The notes beneath the pieces are model-generated. The model worked only from the letters and a program-made list of their open reading frames with translations, ran no database searches and had not been told where the DNA came from. The translations under genes and the position numbers were made by a program. Below, one piece after another: positions 1 through 8,285 of a stretch of DNA of 64,000 bases. Numbering within the stretch: position 1 is the stretch's first letter; the number at the start of each line of letters is the position of its first letter. Source of the stretch: QHXQ01 sp045807745 (GTDB lineage: Bacteria > Acidobacteriota > Blastocatellia > Pyrinomonadales > Pyrinomonadaceae); contig JBJMGT010000025.1 of the NCBI GenBank assembly GCA_045807745.1, forward strand, positions 20,041-84,040, written 5' to 3'.

Positions 1-670
1 TGACGGCGAAGTTTAGCCCCGTATAGTTGGGCGCGAGCGGATTGGCTGAAGCAGCTACGAAAGTCTCGACGATGCCGTGCACGGGTCGCCGTTTGCCGTC
101 CGCCGACGAGAGCAGCACGTTGCCTTCGGCGTCCCGTTCGGCTTGCGCTTCGACTGCGTCCGCTTCCTCCGCTGCTTCGACGGCCGCGATGGTTGCATCC
201 TCGCCCTCGTGCGCTTGGAAGATCGAGCGTTGGGCCTGCGCCGAGCGCAGCCGCCACTTTGGATCGTTGCGGTCGGCACGGCGCTCAGGCACTGTGCGCC
301 CCTGACCGAGTGGGACGAGGTTGAAACGATAGATGAGTTCGTCGGAGGGTTTGACTTGAACTGCGGTGAAGGTGACGGCGTTGAAGCCGACGGCGATAGC
401 GCTCAACACATAACGACCGGGCGCAATACGCGTGGTGAACGAGCCGTCCGTGTTGCTGCGCGTCTGTTTGACTATGTCCTGCGCGCCGTCGCGCAGCAGT
501 TGGACGAGCGCACCGGCGAGCGGCTGCCCCTTCTGGTCGCGCACCGTGCCGCTGATCGTGCCCAGGCGCCGTGCGCTGCCCGCACCGTAAGTCGGACGGC
601 TTTGCGCGGCCGCCAAGACCAGCGCAAACGCGCAGAGCGTCAAACTAGCCCGCCGTAAATTTTGTCTCAT
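1..670 (-). CDS. Secreted protein with carboxypeptidase regulatory-like domain (partial, runs off left edge)
   Basis: The reading frame is open from an ATG at 668-670 to base 1 with no stop, so only the N-terminal 223 codons are present. It starts with a signal peptide (MRQNLRRASLTLCAFAL), followed at about residues 37-115 by a carboxypeptidase regulatory-like beta-sandwich containing GTISGTVRDQKGQPLAGALV and GRYVLSAIAVGFNAVTF. An Ala/Glu-rich stretch follows. A GGGAGG ribosome site lies at 681-686, ten bases before the ATG. In acidobacteria this N-terminal domain commonly precedes a TonB-dependent outer-membrane receptor or a surface protein. Which of these applies cannot be told from the fragment. 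A good promoter is seen at 869-897. Confidence 0.75.
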   Translation of the reverse strand, partial: MRQNLRRASLTLCAFALVLAAAQSRPTYGAGSARRLGTISGTVRDQKGQPLAGALVQLLRDGAQDIVKQTRSNTDGSFTTRIAPGRYVLSAIAVGFNAVTFTAVQVKPSDELIYRFNLVPLGQGRTVPERRADRNDPKWRLRSAQAQRSIFQAHEGEDATIAAVEAAEEADAVEAQAERDAEGNVLLSSADGKRRPVHGIVETFVAASANPLAPNYTGLNFAV

Positions 671-868
671 AACACCGAAACCTCCCGGCGCACGCCCGCT
701 CGCGGGAGACGAGTTCGGATAGGCGTGCGTCTCAAGCGATCTCTTCAGTCAGTTGCCCCTTGGTTCGCGGTCGCGAGGTCGCGGCAAAGTTTCGACTTCG
801 CCGCCTGTTCAGCGCCGCCCGCGCGGACATGAGCCTCAACGGCCCGGCTCGCTTGAGCGAAGAGAGAC

Positions 869-897
869 ATTCTCCAACTATCGCAAAACAGTGTCAA
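869..897 (-). promoter_or_regulatory. Sigma-70-like promoter for the left-edge gene
   Basis: On the minus strand a perfect TTGACA (-35, 892-897) is separated by 17 bases from GAGAAT (-10, 869-874). It abuts the stop codon of the small cysteine-rich gene and would give a leader of about 190 bases before the ATG at 670. No other obvious signal is seen in 671-868. Confidence 0.55.
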
Positions 898-1217
898 GCA
901 AGCTTTTCGCTCGATTCTCTGCGCCGCGACCGGCGCACTAGCTCGCGATTAGGGTACATGCCTACGATGCAAGTCTCGTCCGCCGCGTTTTCTATCGCCA
1001 CTTCCTTCTTGCAGATGCCCCTCCGTCGTGTCCACTTGCTTACCAGTGCGCACTTCGTCTCGTCGTCGCATATCTCAAAAGCTCGCTGGCACCAGTCGCA
1101 CAAGAGAATATCGTGAATCATGTCTGAGCCATCACTGCCCAAGACATGATTCAGCACATCGACAGGGAAAAAGTTACGGCAATCAGCACATGCTTGACGC
1201 TCACCTACATCGTTCAT
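894..1217 (-). CDS. Small cysteine-rich protein, probable zinc ribbon
   Basis: This 107-residue protein has CADC near residue 10, CDWC near residue 40 and further cysteines at about 50, 56 and 70, a spacing that suggests zinc binding. The C-terminus is basic (ELVRRSRRRE). I do not recognise the family. It lies downstream of the 340-residue unknown gene on the same strand but is separated from it by a strong hairpin at 1284-1318, so it may be transcribed separately. A purine-rich AGAGGAAAG precedes the ATG. The reading frame could be spurious, but the Cys-X2-Cys pairs and the lower GC shared with its upstream neighbour favour a real gene. Confidence 0.5.
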   Translation of the reverse strand: MNDVGERQACADCRNFFPVDVLNHVLGSDGSDMIHDILLCDWCQRAFEICDDETKCALVSKWTRRRGICKKEVAIENAADETCIVGMYPNRELVRRSRRRESSEKLA

Positions 1218-1283
1218 GTTGCTCTCACTTTCCTCTCATTATGGCGCGTTGGCTCGAAGCAATATGCCCGCCGTATCAAAACC

Positions 1284-1318
1284 TATGGGCCAGCGAGAAA
1301 CTATCTCGCTGGCCCATA
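1284..1318 (-). terminator. Perfect 15-bp stem-loop, probable terminator
   Basis: Arms 1284-1298 and 1304-1318 are perfect reverse complements around a 5-base loop (AACTA). On the minus strand the stem is followed by AGGTTTTG, a weak U-run. It lies 51 bases past the stop of the 340-residue gene. Confidence 0.6.
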
Positions 1319-1369
1319 TCATCGCAGAGGGTTTCCGCCTACTTCTATCGAATTAATTTGACAGCTAGA

Positions 1370-2392
1370 TTATTTCGATTGTCTGAGTTGATTGAAGAGA
1401 GCAGGCCATCTACCAAAATGAGGACAGACACTTTCTTCATGACACTTATCCAGCCGTTTCTTAAAGACATTAGGCTTGTCTGACGTATTCTTTAGAGTAG
1501 CCAATTTATCGACAAACTTTGTGAGTGTTGGTGGCTCATTTGTAGGCCAATGCTTCACTGTGTCAACTATCTCGTCCCAAAACTCATTTCTATTAAATGT
1601 CTGTGTCCCTTTATTCGGCCCGGATTTTACATCCAGCAGTCTAGTCACTTCATCCTTAAACCATTCAATGGATTCGTCTCTTGCTTCAGACTTCATCCTT
1701 TTCGGGATTTGCTCGTCAGTAAGCCCGTACATTTCCTTATAAGTTTCTGGCCCGGCGGCTCTGTATGCTGCGCGAATTGCCGCGTCAGCCAACCCAATCA
1801 ATGTGTTGCCTGTCATTGAGACTTTAGCTGCTGGCGCGCTCATGCGATGGCAGAATTGTAGAACCCACTGTCGGACATCTTCGTTCTGCCAGCCGTCCTT
1901 AATCACCTTTCTTACCTGTGGGAGCGTGAGTATTTCTTGGAAGTCCTGAAAGTCAGAAATCGGCCGCCCTATTAGTTCTAAAATATAATCGGAAAGGGTT
2001 GTTTTCTTCTCTTGTGCTAATAAGAAGAGCGTAGCGATCTGTGCATTTACAATGCTGAAATTAATATGCAGAAATGCTGCTCGTTCCTGCAAAACGAAAA
2101 GGTACATTTTTTGACTCAGTTCGCTAGCAAGGAAATTTAGTTTTTGTGCAGGGGACAGCTTCTGAAACTTCTTTATCTCATCAACATTAGCGGCGGTGAC
2201 ATGAAACAGGCTGTCGGCCAGTTCGAGCGGATCGTTATGGCGAAGGCACGACAAGATGCCATCATGCCAATTTTGCGGGTCAATAGCATTTAAACATTTT
2301 ACGGTCGAGACGATTACAGCGCGGTAATACTCAAGGTCTTCATCAGCAAGCAGATCGTCAAGGGTAATCTCATTCTCTTCGTCATTCTTCAT
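1370..2392 (-). CDS. Hypothetical protein, AT-rich accessory gene
   Basis: The 340-residue soluble protein has a very acidic N-terminus (MKNDEENEITLDDLLADED) and is mostly helical, with a charged Lys-rich C-terminal third. It has no signal peptide, no clear transmembrane segment and no motif I recognise. The ATG is preceded by AGGAAAG about eight bases upstream. Base composition is clearly more AT-rich than the flanking genes, and codon use is relaxed (many AAA, ATT and AAT codons), which suggests recent acquisition. Its neighbours are a small cysteine-rich gene downstream and a HigBA-type toxin-antitoxin pair upstream. A link to conflict functions is possible, but the sequence itself shows none. 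Confidence 0.7.
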   Translation of the reverse strand: MKNDEENEITLDDLLADEDLEYYRAVIVSTVKCLNAIDPQNWHDGILSCLRHNDPLELADSLFHVTAANVDEIKKFQKLSPAQKLNFLASELSQKMYLFVLQERAAFLHINFSIVNAQIATLFLLAQEKKTTLSDYILELIGRPISDFQDFQEILTLPQVRKVIKDGWQNEDVRQWVLQFCHRMSAPAAKVSMTGNTLIGLADAAIRAAYRAAGPETYKEMYGLTDEQIPKRMKSEARDESIEWFKDEVTRLLDVKSGPNKGTQTFNRNEFWDEIVDTVKHWPTNEPPTLTKFVDKLATLKNTSDKPNVFKKRLDKCHEESVCPHFGRWPALFNQLRQSK

Positions 2393-2528
2393 CTCAGACT
2401 TTCCTATTGGCCAATCCTGAAAAGATATTCAGCCCACAGCCCGCGTTCTGGAATGTGTGGTTTGTCTGCACGATGATCAGGCGTGAGTGAGTGAGCCAAA
2501 GTTGTCAGCCGTCATGCGCGCATGTTCG

Positions 2529-2840
2529 TCATGCTCCGGCGGACTGATTGAGCGGTTTGATCTGGTCGTACACACCCTTGTTAGCTTGCAGCGTGTCCCA
2601 GAGGTCAACGTCCTGTTGCAAGCCCAGCCACACGTCGGGCGAAGTGCCGAGCGCGCGTGCGAGCCGGTGTGCTATGTCCACTGTCACCGGGCGCTTCTCC
2701 TGCATAATCTCGTTGATCGTGCGTCGCGATACACCGAGCAGGGCCGCGAATGCTTTTTGCGTCAGTCCTGTCGCGGGCAGTACGTCCGTGCGTAAGATTG
2801 CGCCCGGATGCGTCGGGCGGCGCTTTCTCCCTTGCAGCAT
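2529..2840 (-). CDS. higA: HigA-family antitoxin
   Basis: The 103-residue protein is a typical HigA/VapI antidote. The N-terminus HPGAILRTDVLPATGLTQ leads into an XRE-type helix-turn-helix (QKAFAALLGVSRRTINEIMQ), followed by the family hallmark AHRLARALGTSPDVWLGLQ. It should bind and neutralise the HigB-like RNase encoded just upstream and repress their shared operon. The toxin-first order, nine bases apart on the same strand, is the usual higBA arrangement. Start and length fit the family. Confidence 0.93.
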   Translation of the reverse strand: MLQGRKRRPTHPGAILRTDVLPATGLTQKAFAALLGVSRRTINEIMQEKRPVTVDIAHRLARALGTSPDVWLGLQQDVDLWDTLQANKGVYDQIKPLNQSAGA

Positions 2841-2849
2841 AATTCCCCC

Positions 2850-3128
2850 TCAGTGGTAATCCTCTAAATCAACGTCGTAAGCATCCCGGTTGCGGAAGGT
2901 GAAAGTCAGCCGCCAGTTGCCGCTAACCGTGATGCTCCATGTTCCTTTACGGTCACCCTTCAATTCGTGCAGCCGATTGCCCGGCAGGTTCATGTCCTGC
3001 GGCGAGACGGCGCGGTTGAGTAGGTCTAATTGTCTGACGAGCCGCCCGGTCAAATCCGCCGCGACGCCGCGCGCCTGCCCGTGCTCGAACAACCGCTTGA
3101 GTCTTTTGTGCCGGAACGACCGAATCAT
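2850..3128 (-). CDS. higB: HigB/RelE-family toxin
   Basis: With the ATG at 3126-3128 the product is 92 residues and begins MIRSFRHKRLKRLFEHG, the normal HigB start. An upstream in-frame ATG at 3191 would add 21 residues absent from the family. The protein has the RelE/ParE fold signature: the centre LPGNRLHELKGDRKGTWSIT, then VSGNWRLTFTF with the conserved RLTF strand, ending DVDLEDYH. HigB toxins are ribosome-dependent mRNA endonucleases. It is followed nine bases later by the HigA antitoxin. Confidence 0.92.
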   Translation of the reverse strand: MIRSFRHKRLKRLFEHGQARGVAADLTGRLVRQLDLLNRAVSPQDMNLPGNRLHELKGDRKGTWSITVSGNWRLTFTFRNRDAYDVDLEDYH

Positions 3129-3394
3129 GCACTTATCGCACCTGCTGGCTAAGGCATAGTGTAATGTAGCGTGTAACACCCGGCAAGACATCTGTGCCGC
3201 TTATCATGGTGCAGGACGAGTTGCGTTGAATTTCGTGCTGGCTGTGGCTGCAACGCGTGGCAATTGTTGGCTTATGTCATGGAATGGGATGGAGCGTTAG
3301 ACGGGTGGGCGGGACATCTGCTACGATGCAACGTGCTGCAAATAGGCTTACCGCCCGGTCGGAATTTTCCAGAATTCAGCACGTCCAAGAGGTA

Positions 3395-4669
3395 ATGACA
3401 GAACAGGTTCGTTCCACCAGACTCGCCAACGGCGCGACGATTTTAACGGAATTCATGCCGGGTCTGCGCTCGGCCACGCTCGGCATCTGGGTGCGCCGCG
3501 GCTCGCGCCACGAGCCGCCTCACTTAAACGGCATCTGCCATTTTATTGAGCACGCAGTCTTCAAAGGCACACGTCGCCGCACCGCCCTCGACATTGCGGT
3601 TGAATCGGATCGGCTGGGCGGCCACTTCGACGCTTACACATCGCACGAGTTGACCGGCTTCGCCTTGAAGGTCGTGGACACGGCCGTCCCGCAGGCGTTC
3701 GACCTGCTCGCCGACATGCTCCTCAGTCCGCGTTTTGCTGCGGAAGACTTGCGCGTCGAGCAGCGCGTCATCATCGAAGAGATGAAGATGGTGGAGGACT
3801 CGCCCGAAGAATTCTTAAGCGAGTTGTTCAACGCCGCCTACTTCCCCGATCACGCCCTCGGTCGCCCCATCGAAGGCACGGAAGAGACCGTCTCATCATT
3901 TGATCAAACCCGCACGGCCGACTTTCACGCGCAAGCCTTCGCGCCGCGCAACCTCGTCATCGCGGCCGCGGGCAACGTCCAACACGACCAACTCGTCCGG
4001 ATGGCCGAGCGCGCCTTCGCTGCCAGTGCGACGACCGCCGCAGGCGACACAGACGCAGATGTCGCGCCCATCGTCGCTGCGCCCATCTTCACCGAACGCA
4101 AACAGGAACTCGAACAGGCGCACTTAATTTTAGCGACGCCGTGGCCGTCGGCGCGCGCCGAGGATCGTTACGTCGGGAGTCTGCTCGGCTCGGTCATCGG
4201 CGGCGGCACGTCGAGTCGGCTCTGGCAATCAATCCGCGAAGAGCGCGGGCTGGCCTACTCGGTCGGCGCGGCCGCTTCCGGCTACACCGATGTGGGTGTC
4301 TTTCACATTTACGCCGGCACAAGCCCGGCGCAGGTGGACGAGGTGCTCGATCTCGCGCTCGTTGAACTGCGCCGCATCGTGCGCGAGCCGGTCGGCACGG
4401 ACGAGTTGCAACTGGCGAAGGATCAAGCTGTCGCCTCGATCCTTTTGAGCCTCGAATCTACAAGCGCGCGCGCCAGCGCCCTCGCACGCCAAGAGATCGT
4501 GCACGGTCGGCACATTCCGCCCGACGAAGTTATCCAGCGCATCGAAGCCGTCACGCCGGAGGATTTGCAGCGCCTCGCGCGCGCCTCGTTCACCTCCGAC
4601 GCGCTCGCCTTCGGCGCGCTCGGCAACCTCAACGGCTTCAAAGTTGATCGCGCACGGCTAGAAATTTAA
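3395..4669 (+). CDS. M16-family zinc metallopeptidase
   Basis: The 424-residue protein carries the inverted zinc motif HFIEH with the downstream glutamate in VIIEEMKMVEDSP, as in mitochondrial processing peptidase beta and bacterial PqqL/YmxG relatives. Two halves are visible, M16 N-terminal (about 15-165) and M16 C-terminal (about 170-350, with RLWQSIREERGLAYSVGA). The ATG at 3395 is chosen because homologues start just before the strand VRSTRLANGATILTE. It has AAGAGG directly upstream, though the spacing is tight; an ATG at 3257 in the same frame would add 46 unlikely residues. No signal peptide is seen, so it is probably cytoplasmic. The next gene begins 18 bases after its stop. Confidence 0.92.
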   Translation: MTEQVRSTRLANGATILTEFMPGLRSATLGIWVRRGSRHEPPHLNGICHFIEHAVFKGTRRRTALDIAVESDRLGGHFDAYTSHELTGFALKVVDTAVPQAFDLLADMLLSPRFAAEDLRVEQRVIIEEMKMVEDSPEEFLSELFNAAYFPDHALGRPIEGTEETVSSFDQTRTADFHAQAFAPRNLVIAAAGNVQHDQLVRMAERAFAASATTAAGDTDADVAPIVAAPIFTERKQELEQAHLILATPWPSARAEDRYVGSLLGSVIGGGTSSRLWQSIREERGLAYSVGAAASGYTDVGVFHIYAGTSPAQVDEVLDLALVELRRIVREPVGTDELQLAKDQAVASILLSLESTSARASALARQEIVHGRHIPPDEVIQRIEAVTPEDLQRLARASFTSDALAFGALGNLNGFKVDRARLEI

Positions 4670-4687
4670 GCGCTTAGAAAACTCCCG

Positions 4688-5512
4688 ATGAAGTTCACAG
4701 TTTTAGGCAGCGGCTCGACCGGCAACGCGGTGCTCATCTGCGCGGGGGGCACGAATGTACTCGTCGATGCGGGCTTGAGCGCGCGTGAGATCGTGCGGCG
4801 GCTGGCGTTAGTTGGTTGTGACGCGGCGGCGCTCGACGGCGTGATCATCACGCACGAGCACAGCGATCATGCGGGCGGGTTGCGTGTGCTATTGAAGAAC
4901 TTGTTGTGCCCGGTCTACGTCTCCGGCGAGACGCGCGACGCTTACATCGGCGAGCGGCAAGGTGTCTCGAACGACGAGCCGCGCAAGCGCGCCGACGTGT
5001 TACGCGAACGCACCGTCGAGATTTCGTCGAGCCGGGATTTTCGTATCGGCGAGATCGATTTCCACCCGTTCACCATCCCGCACGACGCCGCCGACAATTT
5101 CGGTTTCACCGCCACGCACGACGGCGTGAAGATCGCGACCTTGATGGACTTCGGCTGCGTCACGACTTTGATCGAAGAGCGTTTGCGCGGCTGCGCGGCG
5201 ATTGTGATCGAGTCGAATCACGGGCGCGACATGCTGAAGGCGTGCAGCGTCTACCCTTGGGAGTTGAAGCAGCGCATCTTGTCGCGCACGGGGCATCTGT
5301 CGAACGAGGATGTAGCCACGTGGCTGCGTGAAGGCTACGACGGCGGTGCTGAACATATTGTGTTAGCACACCTGTCGCAGCGCGCCAACAATCCGCACGT
5401 CGCCAAGCTAACGGCCGAAATCGCGCTACAAGAACGCGGCGCGCTCTTCCAGACGACGACGCAGATTTCGCTCACGCACCACAAAGACCCGACCCCTTGG
5501 ATTGAACTGTGA
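4688..5512 (+). CDS. MBL-fold metallohydrolase, WalJ/YycJ-like
   Basis: The 274-residue protein starts MKFTVLGSGSTGNAVLI and carries the metallo-beta-lactamase metal motif THEHSDHAGG at about residues 55-64. Further metal ligands are likely in TIPHDAADNFGF, ESNHGRDML and LAHLSQRANNP. This architecture matches the YycJ/WalJ family of small MBL exonuclease-like proteins, some of which act in DNA metabolism or cell-wall coordination. It lies 18 bases after the M16 gene and overlaps the following lipoprotein gene in a TGATG, so the three probably form an operon. Confidence 0.88.
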   Translation: MKFTVLGSGSTGNAVLICAGGTNVLVDAGLSAREIVRRLALVGCDAAALDGVIITHEHSDHAGGLRVLLKNLLCPVYVSGETRDAYIGERQGVSNDEPRKRADVLRERTVEISSSRDFRIGEIDFHPFTIPHDAADNFGFTATHDGVKIATLMDFGCVTTLIEERLRGCAAIVIESNHGRDMLKACSVYPWELKQRILSRTGHLSNEDVATWLREGYDGGAEHIVLAHLSQRANNPHVAKLTAEIALQERGALFQTTTQISLTHHKDPTPWIEL

Positions 5513-5937
5513 TGAGTCGCCGCGCAAAGTGCGCCGTCCTCTTGATCGTGCTGACCCTTGTTGTGTCGGCCTGCGCTGTGAGCGAACGCCGAAGCGGCTT
5601 ACCCACTGCGGCGCAGAACGCGATTGATACCATCACGGACGACATCGCCGCCGGGCGCGACGATAAAATTTATCAGGAGGCGGCCGACGAGTGGCGACAG
5701 GCGGCCACACCCGAACAGAGCCGTGCGAGTTTCGAGCGTGTGCGCAACACCTTCGGCAAGGTCTTGAATCGCGCGCTCGTCGAAGGGCGCGAACAGCAGG
5801 CGAGCGGGCACACCGTGACGGCCAGCTTCAACACGCGCTTCGAGCGCGGCGACGCCATCGAGACCTTCACGCTCGTCGAACGTGACGGTCGCTGGCTGCT
5901 CGCGCGCTACGCCATCCACTCGGATGTTTTGAAATGA
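5512..5937 (+). CDS. Small lipoprotein, DUF4019/DUF3887-like
   Basis: The 141-residue protein begins with a lipoprotein signal ending VVSACAVSE, where the cysteine would be lipidated. The remainder is one small alpha+beta domain with AADEWRQAATPEQSR, a KVLNRALVEG strand, and RDGRWLLARYAIHSD at the end. This resembles the DUF4019/DUF3887 group of periplasmic domains, by pattern only. The ATG overlaps the stop of the hydrolase gene (TGATG). The stop codon is followed immediately, without a gap, by the left arm of a heptamer hairpin at 5938. Confidence 0.75.
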   Translation: MSRRAKCAVLLIVLTLVVSACAVSERRSGLPTAAQNAIDTITDDIAAGRDDKIYQEAADEWRQAATPEQSRASFERVRNTFGKVLNRALVEGREQQASGHTVTASFNTRFERGDAIETFTLVERDGRWLLARYAIHSDVLK

Positions 5938-6011
5938 AGTGCTGAGTCCTGAGTCCTGAATCCTAAGTGAACAACTTCTGACTCAGCACTCAGCACTCAG
6001 CACTCAGCACT
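5938..6011. repeat. Heptad hairpin element (unit GCTGAGT)
   Basis: Left arm 5938-5968 and right arm 5981-6011 are 31 bases each and match as reverse complements except at about five positions. The arms consist of four tandem heptamers close to GCTGAGT. The loop is 12 bases. The element fills the whole spacer between the lipoprotein stop (5937) and purB (6018). Confidence 0.9.
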
Positions 6012-6017
6012 GTGCTT

Positions 6018-7319
6018 ATGATTCCACGCTACACCCTGCCCGAAATGGGCGCGCTCTGGTCGGAGCAGAATAAATTCCAGAAGTGGCTCGACGTGGAGCT
6101 GGCGGTCTGCGAAGTGCACGCCGAGATGGACACGATCCCGCGCGCGGCGCTCGCAGAGATTAAGACGCGCGCCGCGTTCACGGTCGCGCGCATACACGAG
6201 ATTGAACAGACGACCGACCACGACGTGATCGCGTTCACGACGGCGCTGGCGGAAAACATCGGCGCCGCGGCGCGCTTCGTCCACTACGGGCTGACATCAT
6301 CTGATGTAGTGGACACGGCGAACGCGCTCTTGCTGCGCGACGCGTGTGATCTGTTGTTACAGAAGATCGACGCGCTTTTGCTCGTACTGCGCCGCCGCGC
6401 CTACGAATTCAAGGACACGCCGCAGATCGGGCGCACGCACGGCGTCCATGCCGAGCCGACCTCGTTCGGCTTGACCTTTGCGCTCTGGTACGACGAGATG
6501 CGGCGCAATCGTGAGCGCTTGACGCGCGCACGTGAGACGGTCGCCGTCGGCAAGATCAGCGGCGCGGTCGGCGCGTTCGCGCATCTCGACCCCGTGGTCG
6601 AAGAGCAGGTCTGCGCGCGGCTGGGACTACGGGCCGCGCCCGTCTCGACGCAGGTGATTCAGCGCGACAACTACGCGGAGTATCTCTGCACGCTGGCGGT
6701 CTGCGCGTCGTCGCTCGACAAGTGTGCGCTGCAAATCCGGCACTGGCAGCGCACCGAAGTGCGCGAGGCGGAAGAGCGATTCAAGCAAGGGCAGAAGGGT
6801 TCGAGCGCGATGCCGCACAAGCGCAATCCGATCTTGTCGGAGCGCATCTGCGGACTGGCCCGCGTCGTGCGCGGCTACGCGGTCGCGGGGCTTGAGTCGG
6901 TTGCGCTCTGGCACGAGCGCGACATCTCGCATTCGTCGGCCGAGCGCGTCGTCCTGCCCGATGCCTCTATCGCGCTCGACTACATGCTGGCGAAAGCGAC
7001 GAGCCTCATCGACACGCTCGTCGTCTACCCCGAACGCATGCTCACAAACTTGAATGCAACCAAGGGGCTGGTCTTTAGCGGGCAGCTGCTGCTCGCGCTC
7101 ACGCAGGCCGGCGTCGCGCGCGAGCAGGCTTACGAGTGGGTGCAGCGCAATGCGATGCGCGCGTGGGCCGAAGGCGGCGACTTCCGCGCACTCGTGCTCG
7201 CGGATAAAGAGATCAACGAACGACTACCGCGCGCACAGATCGAACGCGCCTTCGCGCTCGACACATATCTGCGCAACGTGGACGCGGTCTTCGCGCGTGT
7301 GTTTGGCCAAGAGGTTTAA
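6018..7319 (+). CDS. purB: Adenylosuccinate lyase
   Basis: The 433-residue enzyme cleaves adenylosuccinate to AMP and SAICAR to AICAR in purine synthesis. It has the superfamily signature GSSAMPHKRNP at about residues 261-271, the HYGLTSSDVVDTA loop with the first catalytic region, and GRTHGVHAEPTSFG containing the second catalytic histidine. Length is normal for the short bacterial PurB. The ATG at 6018 is preferred over a GTG two codons earlier. No Shine-Dalgarno is visible because the right arm of the hairpin ends only six bases upstream. purS and purQ follow closely, giving a purine operon. Confidence 0.97.
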   Translation: MIPRYTLPEMGALWSEQNKFQKWLDVELAVCEVHAEMDTIPRAALAEIKTRAAFTVARIHEIEQTTDHDVIAFTTALAENIGAAARFVHYGLTSSDVVDTANALLLRDACDLLLQKIDALLLVLRRRAYEFKDTPQIGRTHGVHAEPTSFGLTFALWYDEMRRNRERLTRARETVAVGKISGAVGAFAHLDPVVEEQVCARLGLRAAPVSTQVIQRDNYAEYLCTLAVCASSLDKCALQIRHWQRTEVREAEERFKQGQKGSSAMPHKRNPILSERICGLARVVRGYAVAGLESVALWHERDISHSSAERVVLPDASIALDYMLAKATSLIDTLVVYPERMLTNLNATKGLVFSGQLLLALTQAGVAREQAYEWVQRNAMRAWAEGGDFRALVLADKEINERLPRAQIERAFALDTYLRNVDAVFARVFGQEV

Positions 7320-7338
7320 TTTTAAATACGGAGACGTT

Positions 7339-7581
7339 GTGAAAGCTAAAGTTTATGTGACGTTGAAGGCGGGCGTGCTCGATCCGCAGGGCAAGGCCAT
7401 ACAGCACTCGGTCGAGTTGCTCGGCTATGGCGGCATTGCGGACATCAGGCAGGGCAAGTATTTCGAGATCGCGCTCGACGAGTCTGTTGATCGCGCGCAC
7501 GCGCAAGAATCGGCCGAGCGCATGGCGCGCGAGGTCTTGGCCAATCCCGTGATCGAGGACTATCGCGTGGAGGTTGAGTGA
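7339..7581 (+). CDS. purS: Phosphoribosylformylglycinamidine synthase subunit PurS
   Basis: This 80-residue protein starts with a GTG (VKAKVYVTLKAGVLDPQGKA) and has the typical PurS pattern GKAIQHSVELLGY, ADIRQGKYFEIAL and a conserved end near VIEDYRVEVE. PurS bridges PurQ and PurL in the multi-subunit FGAM synthase. ACGGAG lies a few bases upstream of the GTG. It starts 19 bases after purB and overlaps purQ in TGATG, so translation is likely coupled. Confidence 0.94.
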   Translation: MKAKVYVTLKAGVLDPQGKAIQHSVELLGYGGIADIRQGKYFEIALDESVDRAHAQESAERMAREVLANPVIEDYRVEVE

Positions 7582-8285
7582 TGAAATTCGGTGTCGTCGT
7601 CTTTCCCGGCTCGAACTGCGATCACGATGCCTATCACGTGATCTCAAAACACGTCGGCCAGCCCGTCTCGTTCATCTGGCACAAAGAGACCGACCTCGCC
7701 GGCTACGATGCGATCATTATTCCCGGCGGCTTCTCTTACGGCGACTACCTGCGCGCGGGCGCACTCGCGCGCTTCTCGCCCGTGATGGCGTCGGTCAAAG
7801 AGTTCGCGGCGCGCGGTGGTTTCGTGCTCGGCATCTGCAACGGCTTTCAAATCCTGTGCGAAGCGGGGCTACTGCCCGGCGCGCTCATCCGCAACCGCGA
7901 CCTGCACTTCATCTGCGCGCATGTCCAAGTGCGCGTCGAGACGACCGACACGCCGTTTACGAATGAATTGCAACGCGGCGCTACCTTGCGCATCCCCATC
8001 GCGCACGCCGAAGGCAACTACGTTTGTGACGACGAGACGCTGGCCGAACTGCAACGCGACGACCGCATCGTCTTCCGCTATTGCGACGAGGCGGGCCGGA
8101 GCACCGACGCGGCCAATCCGAACGGCGCGCGCGACCATATAGCGGGCATTTGCAACGAGGCGCGGAACGTCATGGGTCTGATGCCGCACCCCGAACGCGC
8201 CTGCGAAGATATGCTCGGCTCAGCGGACGGGCGCGGCGTGTTCAGTTCGCTCTCCGCCACACTCGCCCTCGCGCAAGAGCGATGA
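7581..8285 (+). CDS. purQ: Phosphoribosylformylglycinamidine synthase glutaminase subunit PurQ
   Basis: The 234-residue class I glutamine amidotransferase supplies ammonia to PurL. The nucleophile is Cys87 in GICNGFQIL, with the His/Glu pair in MPHPERACEDML near the C-terminus. The N-terminus KFGVVVFPGSNCDHDAY and the segment IIPGGFSYGDYLRAGA are family hallmarks. The ATG overlaps the purS stop, and the purQ stop overlaps the ATG of the SRA-like gene (ATGA at 8282). Confidence 0.97.
   Translation: MKFGVVVFPGSNCDHDAYHVISKHVGQPVSFIWHKETDLAGYDAIIIPGGFSYGDYLRAGALARFSPVMASVKEFAARGGFVLGICNGFQILCEAGLLPGALIRNRDLHFICAHVQVRVETTDTPFTNELQRGATLRIPIAHAEGNYVCDDETLAELQRDDRIVFRYCDEAGRSTDAANPNGARDHIAGICNEARNVMGLMPHPERACEDMLGSADGRGVFSSLSATLALAQER

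Noticed and set aside
77..658. Plus-strand 193-codon frame at the left edge
   Set aside because: The minus strand has a signal peptide, a ribosome site and a carboxypeptidase-regulatory domain over the same bases; the plus frame has no motif.
8081..8281. Longer upstream start for the SRA-like gene inside purQ
   Set aside because: The extra residues are an Arg-rich shadow of purQ; the ATG overlapping the purQ stop is the natural earliest start.
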